In this document: positions 49,677 through 55,989 of the stretch, piece by piece
Layout: the number at the start of each line of letters is the position of its first letter
How positions within the stretch are numbered: the stretch's first letter is position 1
NCBI RefSeq assembly: GCF_030519475.1
Contig: NZ_JAUMKD010000004.1
Coordinates: 1 to 64,000, forward strand
Direction: 5' to 3'
DNA: 64,000 bases
Source: Micromonospora sp. C28SCA-DRY-2
GTDB lineage: Bacteria; Actinomycetota; Actinomycetes; Mycobacteriales; Micromonosporaceae
The notes under the pieces: model-generated
What the model was told of the DNA's origin: nothing
The model's input: only the letters and a program-made list of their open reading frames with translations
Databases searched by the model: none
Position numbers and translations under genes: made by a program

Positions 49677-50579
49677 TCAGCGGCCGGCCGGCGTCAGCGC
49701 CGGTGCCAGGAATCCGCTCACCGAGCGGCGCAGCCCGGCCGCGTCCAGCCCGTGCCAGCGGGTGTGGTCGTCCGGCGAGCCGTAGCGGCGCAGCTCCTGC
49801 CGACCCACGCCGAGCGCCAGCAGCCGGTGCGGCCGGTCGGCCAACGCCGCCGACACCACCCGCGCGGACGTACCGGCCAGGTAGGGCTCGACCAGGATCA
49901 CCTCGGTGCCGGCCAGCGCCCGCAGGCCCGCGACGTCGAACGGCCGGGGCCGGTGGGTGTACGCCACCGAGACCCCCAGATCCGCCACCGCGGCGACCGC
50001 GGCGTCCAGCACCGGCCCGACCGCGACCAGCAGCGGCGCGCCCGGCCCGGCGTCCCGGACCAGGTCCAGCGAACCGTCGCCGGCGCGCGGCCGGTCGTTG
50101 TGCAGCGTGGACAGGCGCAGGTACGCCGAGCCCTCGGCGGCCACCGCGCCCCGCAGCAGCGCCGGCACCTCGCCCGGGTGCCCGGGAACGTGCACTGTCC
50201 AGTCGTGCAGCGTGTCGATCAGCGACACGTCGGCCGGGGCGAGGTGGGTGCGCCCGGCGGCCGCCCGGTCGTACGACGCGCCGACGCTGACCAGCACCGC
50301 GCTCGCCCCCTGGTGGTCCAGGTCCAGCTTGAGCTGCTCGTACGCCCGCTCGACCAGGAACGGGGCGTAGCTGTGCACGATCGGCCGCAGCCCGGTCAGC
50401 GCGAGCCCGCCCGCCACGCCGACCATCAGTTGTTCCCGGATCCCGACGTTGAGCACCCGGTCCGGGTGCCGACGGGCGGCCGCGGCGAACGCGGCGGCGG
50501 AGATGTCGGCGAGCACCAGCGCGGTACGCGGATCCTCGGCCAGCAACGCGGTGGTGGTGTCGACGAAGGTCTCCCGCAT
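49677..50579 (-). CDS. transketolase-like C-terminal (pyrimidine-binding) subunit
   Basis: This 300-residue protein corresponds to the Pyr and C-terminal domains of transketolase/DXS. The catalytic Glu lies in NVGIREQLMVGVAGGLALTG, and YAPFLVERAYEQLKLDLDHQG completes the domain. It pairs with the TPP-binding N-subunit encoded just upstream to form a split thiamine-diphosphate enzyme. ATG 50579 has GGGGAG 5 nt before it; GTG 50585 would overlap the previous stop as GTGA. The pair is SoxR-linked. Its sugar substrates are not predictable. Confidence 0.9.
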   Translation of the reverse strand: MRETFVDTTTALLAEDPRTALVLADISAAAFAAAARRHPDRVLNVGIREQLMVGVAGGLALTGLRPIVHSYAPFLVERAYEQLKLDLDHQGASAVLVSVGASYDRAAAGRTHLAPADVSLIDTLHDWTVHVPGHPGEVPALLRGAVAAEGSAYLRLSTLHNDRPRAGDGSLDLVRDAGPGAPLLVAVGPVLDAAVAAVADLGVSVAYTHRPRPFDVAGLRALAGTEVILVEPYLAGTSARVVSAALADRPHRLLALGVGRQELRRYGSPDDHTRWHGLDAAGLRRSVSGFLAPALTPAGR

Positions 50580-50581
50580 GG

Positions 50582-51310
50582 TCACTCCCCGGAGTCGACG
50601 ACCGCGACGACGACGTGCGGCCGGTGGTTGTCCTGCCCGGTCAGGGCGGTGTGCAGGGCGTCGTGGTCGCGCCCGTCGACGGTGGCGGCGGTCCAGCCGT
50701 TCACGGTGAACCGGGCCGCCGCGCCACCCGGCCAGCCGTGCGTGGCCGAGGAGTTGTCCACCACCACGGCGGTCAGGTTGGCCAGCCCGGTCGCCCCGGC
50801 GTACGCGATCGCCTCGTGGTTGGAGCCCTCGTCCAGTTCGGCGTCGCCGAGCAGCACGTACACCCGGGGGGTGAGCAGGCCCTGGGCGCGCAGCCCGAGC
50901 GCGGTGCCCACGCCGAGCCCCAGGCCGTGGCCGAGCGAACCGGAGCCGATCTCGACGCCGGGCACCAGCAGCCGGTCCGGGTGGTCGCCGAGCCGGCTCG
51001 TCGGGCCGCCCTGGTCGTCGAGCCAGTCGAGCGGGACGAAGCCCTTCGCGGCGAGCACCGCGTAGTAGCCGGCCACGGCGTGGCCCTTGGAGAGCAGGAA
51101 GCGGTCCCGTTCCGGGGCCTCGACGGTCTCCGGGGTGATCCGGAGGATCCGGTCGTAGAGCACCCAGAGCACGTCGACGGTGGAGTAGACGTTGGCGCCG
51201 AACTCCCGGCCGGCCCGGATCCGGTCGAGCAGCGGCGCCACGGGCGCGGGGAGCCGTGGCCCGGGCGGGGCGGCGCCGGCCCGGCCCGTACTGGCGGTCA
51301 TCGTGGTCAT
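50582..51310 (-). CDS. transketolase-like N-terminal (thiamine diphosphate-binding) subunit
   Basis: This 242-residue PP domain has FLLSKGHAVAGYYAVLA and a thiamine-diphosphate metal site GDAELDEGSNHEA (the GDG motif reads GDA). Together with the downstream subunit it makes a heteromeric transketolase. ATG 51310 lies 6 nt after a -10 (CAGGCT) whose 19-bp spacer holds a SoxR-type operator, so the mRNA looks leaderless and redox-controlled. Split transketolases in actinomycetes often belong to secondary or sugar-branch pathways; no other pathway gene is beside it. Confidence 0.88.
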   Translation of the reverse strand: MTTMTASTGRAGAAPPGPRLPAPVAPLLDRIRAGREFGANVYSTVDVLWVLYDRILRITPETVEAPERDRFLLSKGHAVAGYYAVLAAKGFVPLDWLDDQGGPTSRLGDHPDRLLVPGVEIGSGSLGHGLGLGVGTALGLRAQGLLTPRVYVLLGDAELDEGSNHEAIAYAGATGLANLTAVVVDNSSATHGWPGGAAARFTVNGWTAATVDGRDHDALHTALTGQDNHRPHVVVAVVDSGE

Positions 51311-51316
51311 GCGGAT

Positions 51317-51347
51317 AGCCTGCAAGTTGAAGCGCACTTCAACTCAA
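51317..51347 (-). promoter_or_regulatory. SoxR-type operator in a 19-bp promoter spacer
   Basis: Minus-strand -35 TTGAGT (51342-51347) and -10 CAGGCT (51317-51322) are 19 bp apart, the overlong spacing typical of MerR/SoxR-activated promoters. The dyad AGTTGAAG-CGCA-CTTCAACT (51325-51344) fills the spacer with perfect 8-bp arms. The soxR gene starts 11 bp beyond on the other strand. Confidence 0.7.
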
Positions 51348-51357
51348 GGCGAACGTG

Positions 51358-51819
51358 ATGCACGAGTCTCTGACCATCGGCCAGCTCTCCGAGCGCAGCG
51401 GGGTGGCGCCGTCGGCGCTGCGCTACTACGAGCGGCTCGGGCTGATCCGGGCCGAGCGCACCGGCGGCAACCAGCGCCGCTACGCCCGCAGCGAGCTGCG
51501 TCGGGTGGCGTTCATCCGGATCTCCCAGCAGGTCGGCATCTCGCTGGACGAGATCCGGGCGGCGCTGGAGTCGCTGCCCGCCTCGCGTACGCCCACCGCT
51601 GAGGACTGGTCGCGGCTCTCCACCATCTGGCGGGAGCGGCTGGACGAGCAGATCCGGCTGCTGACCAAGCTCCGCGACGACCTCGACAGCTGCATCGGCT
51701 GCGGCTGCCTGTCGTTGCAGCGCTGCACGCTCAGCAACCCCAGCGACGCGCTGGCCGGTGAGGGCCCCGGCCCGCGCCTGATGCTGCGCCGCCCGGCCGC
51801 CGACGCGGCCCGCGCCTGA
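51358..51819 (+). CDS. soxR: redox-sensitive MerR-family activator SoxR
   Basis: This 153-residue regulator has a MerR helix-turn-helix (LTIGQLSERSGVAPSALRYY), a dimerisation helix and the SoxR [2Fe-2S] ligand set C-x2-C-x-C-x5-C as SCIGCGCLSLQRC. Oxidation of the cluster by redox-active compounds switches it on. ATG 51358 or GTG 51355 are both possible. A matching operator lies directly upstream in the divergent transketolase promoter. A quinone reductase gene lies convergently downstream. Its last 15 residues are encoded inside a 29-bp repeat. Confidence 0.95.
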   Translation: MHESLTIGQLSERSGVAPSALRYYERLGLIRAERTGGNQRRYARSELRRVAFIRISQQVGISLDEIRAALESLPASRTPTAEDWSRLSTIWRERLDEQIRLLTKLRDDLDSCIGCGCLSLQRCTLSNPSDALAGEGPGPRLMLRRPAADAARA

Positions 51820-51870
51820 TCCTGCCCCGCCCGGCTGGTCCGGCCCGCGCCTGATGCTGCCCCGCCCGGC
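51769..51870. repeat. 29-bp repeat, three copies across the soxR 3' end
   Basis: Copies beginning GGCCCGCGCCTGAT and ending CGCCCGGC lie at 51769-51797, 51807-51835 and 51842-51870, with 1-2 mismatches. The first is inside soxR, the second carries the soxR stop codon and the third is intergenic. Confidence 0.85.
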
Positions 51871-51906
51871 CGCCGGTCCGGCCCGCGCCGGACAGGCCGT
51901 GCCCGG

Positions 51907-52884
51907 TCACCCCGTGGTGAGCAGGACCTTGCCCACGTGCTCGTTCGTCTCGCACAGTTGGTGCGCCTCGGCGGCCCGGCTCATCGGCAGCCGGCGGTCC
52001 ACGATCGGGCGGATCCGGCCCGCCTCGATCAGCGGCCAGACCTGCTCGCGTACGCCCCGGACGATCTCCGCCTTCTCCGCGACCGGCCGGGACCGCAGCG
52101 CCGTCGCGGCGATCGTGCCCCGCTTGGCCAGCAGCGCGCCGAGGTCCAGCTCGCCCTTGCGCCCGCCCTGCATGCCGATCACCACCAGCCGGCCGCCGGT
52201 GGCCAGCGCCGCCACGTTCCGGCCCAGGTAGGAGGCGCCCATGATGTCGAGGATCACGTCCGCGCCCCGGCCGCCGGTGACCCGCCGGACCTCCTCGACG
52301 AAGTCCTGCTCCCGGTAGTCGACGGTGTGCGCGGCGCCCAGCTCGCGCAGCACCGGGTGCTTGGCCGACCGGGCGGTCACCACCACGGTCGCGCCCAGCG
52401 CCGCCCCGAGCTGGATGGCGAAGGTGCCGATCCCGCTGCCGCCGCCGTGCACCAGCAGCGTCTCGCCCGCGCCGAGCCCGGCCAGCCGCACCACGTTCGA
52501 CCAGACGGTGCAGGCCACCTCGGGCAGCGCGGCGGCGTCGACCGGGTCGACCCCGGCCGGCACCGGCAGCAGCTGGCCGGCCGGCACGGCGACCCGCTCC
52601 GCGTAGCCGCCGCCGGCCAGCAGCGCGCAGACCTCCTGGCCAACCCGCCACCCGGTCACGTCCGGACCGAGCGCGCCGATCACCCCGGCGCACTCCAGCC
52701 CGGGATACGCCGACGCGCCCGGCGGCGGCGGGTAGTGCCCCTGCCGTTGCAGCAGGTCCGCCCGGTTGACAGCGCTGGCGCGGACGTCCACCACCACCTC
52801 GCCCGGCCCGGGTTCGGGGTCGGGGACCTCGCTCCAGACCAGTGCCTCGGGCCCGCCGGGTTCGGAGATCGTGATCGCACGCAT
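51907..52884 (-). CDS. NAD(P)H quinone oxidoreductase (PIG3/zeta-crystallin type)
   Basis: This 325-residue medium-chain reductase without zinc ligands has MRAITISEPGGPEALVWSEV, ASAVNRADLLQRQGHYPPPP and the NADPH motif LLVHGGGSGIGTFAIQL. PIG3-type enzymes reduce quinones with one electron. ATG 52884 follows TAGACA by 6 nt. It lies convergent to soxR and 9 bp after the kinase gene. Quinone reductases are common SoxR targets in actinomycetes, but I see no SoxR box at this start. Confidence 0.92.
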   Translation of the reverse strand: MRAITISEPGGPEALVWSEVPDPEPGPGEVVVDVRASAVNRADLLQRQGHYPPPPGASAYPGLECAGVIGALGPDVTGWRVGQEVCALLAGGGYAERVAVPAGQLLPVPAGVDPVDAAALPEVACTVWSNVVRLAGLGAGETLLVHGGGSGIGTFAIQLGAALGATVVVTARSAKHPVLRELGAAHTVDYREQDFVEEVRRVTGGRGADVILDIMGASYLGRNVAALATGGRLVVIGMQGGRKGELDLGALLAKRGTIAATALRSRPVAEKAEIVRGVREQVWPLIEAGRIRPIVDRRLPMSRAAEAHQLCETNEHVGKVLLTTG

Positions 52885-52893
52885 GTGTCGTGT

Positions 52894-53445
52894 CTACCCC
52901 ACCTGGCCGTCGGTCCACGCCCGGGCCAGGATCTCGTCCACCGTCCGCTCCGGGGTCTGCGCCGAGGTGTCCAGCCAGAGCCCGATCCGGGGCGTCCCCG
53001 AGCGCAGGTCGGCGTCGAGGTCGGCTACCGGCCAGTCCCCGTACCCCTTCTTGGGGCGGTCCCGCTCGCGGGCGGCGACCACCTCCGGCCGGGGCGCGAG
53101 CACCACGACGGCGAGCGGCCGGTGCCGGATCCGGCCGACCATGGCCGGCAGGTCGGCGCCGATGACGATGTCCTGGAGCACCACCGTGAAGCCGGCGGCG
53201 GCGTAGCGGTCCGCCGCCGCGGCCGCCAGGTCGTAGCGCAGCCGCAACTGTTGGTACGCCTCCTCGGACGGCTCGGCGGTCATCTCGGCCCGGCCGCTGA
53301 CCACCATCTTCCGGAACACGTCGCCGCGCAGGTGCACCGCGCGGGGCAACCGGCGGGCCAGCGCCTCGGCCACTGTGGACTTGCCGGCGGCCATGATCCC
53401 GGTGATCAGCACGATGGCCGGGGTCTCCCACATGGCGTCGATCAT
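52894..53445 (-). CDS. P-loop kinase (AAA/chloramphenicol phosphotransferase-like)
   Basis: This 183-residue protein has Walker A GIMAAGKSTV, a putative acceptor-binding DVFRKMVV, VVLQDIVIGADL and a lid-like arginine stretch (AARERDRPKKGYGDW). It resembles small P-loop kinases such as shikimate/chloramphenicol-type phosphotransferases. The substrate is unknown. The start is ATG 53445 or 53433. It precedes the quinone reductase by 9 bp on the same strand. Confidence 0.8.
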   Translation of the reverse strand: MIDAMWETPAIVLITGIMAAGKSTVAEALARRLPRAVHLRGDVFRKMVVSGRAEMTAEPSEEAYQQLRLRYDLAAAAADRYAAAGFTVVLQDIVIGADLPAMVGRIRHRPLAVVVLAPRPEVVAARERDRPKKGYGDWPVADLDADLRSGTPRIGLWLDTSAQTPERTVDEILARAWTDGQVG

Positions 53446-53531
53446 CCCAGCCGGGGTGGCGTGCCCGCTCGCCCGGACGCCAGCCGTGGCAGACTAGGCA
53501 CGGACGCGTACCCCGTCGGGTCCGTGGCCCG

Positions 53532-53623
53532 GGAGGGTTCGCCTAGTGGCCGATGGCGCTGGTCTTGAAAACCGGTAAGGGCAGCGATGTCCTTCGTGGG
53601 TTCGAATCCCACACCCTCCGCCA
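53532..53623 (+). tRNA. tRNA-Ser (UGA anticodon)
   Basis: The acceptor arms GGAGGGT (53532-53538) and ACCCTCC (53613-53619) pair perfectly, followed by G and an encoded CCA. The anticodon loop CTTGAAA gives TGA at 53566-53568, reading UCA. The long variable arm (roughly TAAGGGCAGCGATGTCCTT) is the serine-type class II arm, and the T arm is GTGGGTTCGAATCCCAC. It is a single gene. Confidence 0.97.
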
Positions 53624-53684
53624 CCGAACAGGGCCGTACCGAGCGCGGCGACGATCATCGGTCGCACGACGGCACCCCACGGGG

Positions 53685-54026
53685 TCAGAGCGGCGGGCCG
53701 CCGAAGCCGATCTCGTTCCCGTCGGGATCGACGTAGATGGCCTTCCGGACCCCGTTCTCGTACGTCTCCCGCCTCGCCGGTTCGAGTCCCCGCCCGGCCG
53801 TCTCGGCCAGCAGGGCGTCGAGGTCGTCGACGAAGACGGTGTGCATGGCGTGGCCGGCCCGGTCGGGATGCCGCTCGATGTACACCCACCGGTGTTCGGC
53901 GAGCCCCCACACCGCCTCGTGGTCGTTCGGGACGAAGGCGGGCGGGGAACCGAACAGCCGCTCGTACCAGGCCAACGCGGCGGCGTAGTCGCTGACCGGA
54001 ATCCCGGCGAACAGGTCGAGGGCCAT
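53685..54026 (-). CDS. VOC-family (glyoxalase/bleomycin-resistance-like) protein
   Basis: This 113-residue single-domain protein has two beta-alpha-beta-beta-beta units: LFAGIPVSDYAAALAWYERLFG, HRWVYIERHPDRAGHAMHTV, and the closing KAIYVDPDGNEIGFGGPPL. Such proteins bind a metal or small ligand and act as dioxygenases, isomerases or drug-binding proteins. ATG 54026 follows TACCCT (54033-54038) by 6 nt, so it is probably leaderless. The substrate is unknown. Confidence 0.85.
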   Translation of the reverse strand: MALDLFAGIPVSDYAAALAWYERLFGSPPAFVPNDHEAVWGLAEHRWVYIERHPDRAGHAMHTVFVDDLDALLAETAGRGLEPARRETYENGVRKAIYVDPDGNEIGFGGPPL

Positions 54027-54074
54027 AGCCCGAGGGTAACGGCTCATGGACCACGGCAGATGCCTGGCGGGCCG

Positions 54075-54257
54075 TCAGCCCTCGTCCGCCGGTTCCGCCC
54101 GGCGGTCCGGTCCGGCGGATCGCCGTTCCTGCTCGCGGATCTTCTCCTCGGCGAGCCGCCGCACCGCCCGCCCGCGCTCGGCGCGCAGCGCCGCCTCGTC
54201 GGGGCGGCGGACCGCGGCGACGAGGGCCTTGCAGAAGTCACGCCAGATGGAAGTCAA
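54075..54257 (-). CDS. small hypothetical protein
   Basis: This 60-residue charged protein (MTSIWRDFCKALVAAVRRPD start) is mostly helical with many Arg/Glu and ends EPADEG. TTG 54257 has GGGAGGA 7 nt upstream. That ribosome site can pair with an upstream TCCTCC over a 3-nt loop, so it may be masked. No family is recognised. Confidence 0.6.
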   Translation of the reverse strand: MTSIWRDFCKALVAAVRRPDEAALRAERGRAVRRLAEEKIREQERRSAGPDRRAEPADEG

Positions 54258-54404
54258 GGGGTGGTCCTCCCGAGGAGGATTGTTCCGTGGCAACGGTCCG
54301 GCCCGGACCGGCGGATCGGCCGGACAACGGGAGCTTCCGGTCGATAGTCGGGCGACGGCGAGGTAAGAAGGGGCAGGAAACCGTTCACCGGAAGGACCCG
54401 TTCG

Positions 54405-54938
54405 ATGACCCTGGAACGACCGATCGCCCCGGACCCGTACGAGCTGCTACCGACCGTCTCGTCGTTCAACCTCACCAGTGACGACGTGCAGAACGGCGAG
54501 CCGATGGACGCCACCTTCGCGCACGGCAGCGTCGGGGGCGACAACCTCTCGCCGCAGCTCGCCTGGTCCGGCTTCCCGGCGGAGACCCGGGGCTTCGTGG
54601 TGACCTGCTTCGACCCGGACGCGCCGACCGGCAGCGGATTCTGGCACTGGGTGCTGGTCAACCTGCCGGCCGACGTGACGTCGCTGCCGCGCGGGGTGGC
54701 CGAGGCGGACCTCGGCGGCGCGTTCACCGTGCGCAACGACTACGGCGAGCGGGGCTACGGCGGGGCCGCGCCGCCGGCCGGCGACCGGCCGCACCGCTAC
54801 GTCTTCGCGGTGCACGCGCTCGACGTCGACCGCCTCGACCTCACCCCCGACGCCTCCCCCGCCTACGTCGGCTTCAACCTCACCTTCCACACCCTCGCCC
54901 GCGCCGTGACCCGCCCGACCTACCAAATCAAGCAGTAA
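54405..54938 (+). CDS. YbhB/YbcL-type PEBP family protein
   Basis: This 177-residue phosphatidylethanolamine-binding-like protein has the family signature GDNLSPQLAWSGFPAETRGF, CFDPDAPTGSGFWHWVLVNLP (Asp, Pro, His of the ligand pocket) and GYGGAAPPAGDRPHRYVFAVH. Bacterial members are cytoplasmic and of uncertain role. ATG 54405 has AAGGA upstream. It is divergent from the small hypothetical gene and ended by a long palindrome. Confidence 0.94.
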   Translation: MTLERPIAPDPYELLPTVSSFNLTSDDVQNGEPMDATFAHGSVGGDNLSPQLAWSGFPAETRGFVVTCFDPDAPTGSGFWHWVLVNLPADVTSLPRGVAEADLGGAFTVRNDYGERGYGGAAPPAGDRPHRYVFAVHALDVDRLDLTPDASPAYVGFNLTFHTLARAVTRPTYQIKQ

Positions 54939-54960
54939 CCCACTCCCACCCGACTCCAGC

Positions 54961-55021
54961 GTTGATCATGAGGTTGGCGGCGATCGAGGAGATCGACATC
55001 GCCGTCAACCTCATGATCAAC
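54961..55021. terminator. 24-bp-arm inverted repeat between convergent genes
   Basis: Arms at 54961-54984 (GTTGATCATGAGGTTGGCGG and on) and 54998-55021 pair with a single mismatch over a 13-nt loop. It lies between the convergent PEBP and methyltransferase genes. Confidence 0.85.
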
Positions 55022-55068
55022 GGGGTGAGTCCGGGTTGGGGTGAGTCCGGGTTGGGATGAGGGCGGGG

Positions 55069-55779
55069 TTAGGCGGGGACGCGGGCTACGGCGAAGACGG
55101 ACTGGCCGAAGGGTGGGCGGACCAGCTGCTCGGCGGCCTTGGTGGCGGGCAGCACGAGGGTGTCGTAGACCTTCACCATCGGGCCCTCCTTCGGCATCAG
55201 CCGGAAGACCTTGGTGGCCATGAAGTAGCCGATCAGCCCGAGCGCGTTGGCGTAGTGGATCGTCTCGACCTCAAGACCGGCCTCGGTCATCGCGGCGGCC
55301 AGCGTCTTCTTGGTGTAGCGCCGGACGTGGCCGGTGGCGATGTCCGCCGGGCTCATGGCGAACTGGAACGCGGGCACGATGATGATCACGGCGCCGCCGG
55401 GGCGGACCAGGTCGCGCATGCTGCGCAGCGCGCCCACGTGGTCCTCGATGTGCTCCAGCACGTTGTACGACACGGCCGCACTGTAGTCGCCCCGCTCCGA
55501 GTGCGGCAGCAGCATCTGCCGGACCTCGATGGTCGGCTGCTCGGCGAGGCGCTCCTTGAGCGAGACCAGCCGGTCCGGGTCGGCCTCGGTGGCGGTGAAC
55601 CGGGGCAGCCGGGTGGCCCACTCCAGGGCGTAGTCGCCGAGGCCGCTGCCGATCTCGATCGGGTTGTCACCGAGGTACGGCAGGGCGAGCTCGACGAACC
55701 AGCGACGGTGGTTGACCGCTGTCGCGAGGCCCTCCAGGACCTCGGACTGGACGCGCTGATCCCCGGTGATTTCTGCCAT
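55069..55779 (-). CDS. SAM-dependent methyltransferase (class I)
   Basis: This 236-residue methyltransferase has the SAM-binding loop PIEIGSGLGDYALEWA, acidic TEADPDRLVSLKERLA and the post-motif VSYNVLEHIEDHVGALRSMRDLV followed by RPGGAVIIIVPAF. It is a class I fold similar to enzymes that modify sugars or lipids in envelope clusters. ATG 55779 has GAGG about 9 nt upstream. It is divergent from the GT-C-like membrane gene, with which it may work. Confidence 0.88.
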   Translation of the reverse strand: MAEITGDQRVQSEVLEGLATAVNHRRWFVELALPYLGDNPIEIGSGLGDYALEWATRLPRFTATEADPDRLVSLKERLAEQPTIEVRQMLLPHSERGDYSAAVSYNVLEHIEDHVGALRSMRDLVRPGGAVIIIVPAFQFAMSPADIATGHVRRYTKKTLAAAMTEAGLEVETIHYANALGLIGYFMATKVFRLMPKEGPMVKVYDTLVLPATKAAEQLVRPPFGQSVFAVARVPA

Positions 55780-55989
55780 GCGTCGATTCCTCACGATATG
55801 ACTCGACCCGCGCCTGAACCGACAGAGTGAATCATCCGCACAGGGGGCGGAAGAATCGGGGCACCGTGGTGGCCGAAATGCGGTCGGGGGTCGGGCGCGT
55901 GATCGCGGGCGGCGAACCCGGCACATGGTAGTGCAGTACCCCGAAACATGTCACGGTGCCGCCTTCCCGTGACTACGCTCCGAATTGTC

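Noticed and set aside
53553-54347. 264-codon plus-strand frame over the tRNA and VOC gene
   Set aside because: It overlaps the tRNA-Ser gene and runs antisense to the VOC gene, with no recognisable domain.
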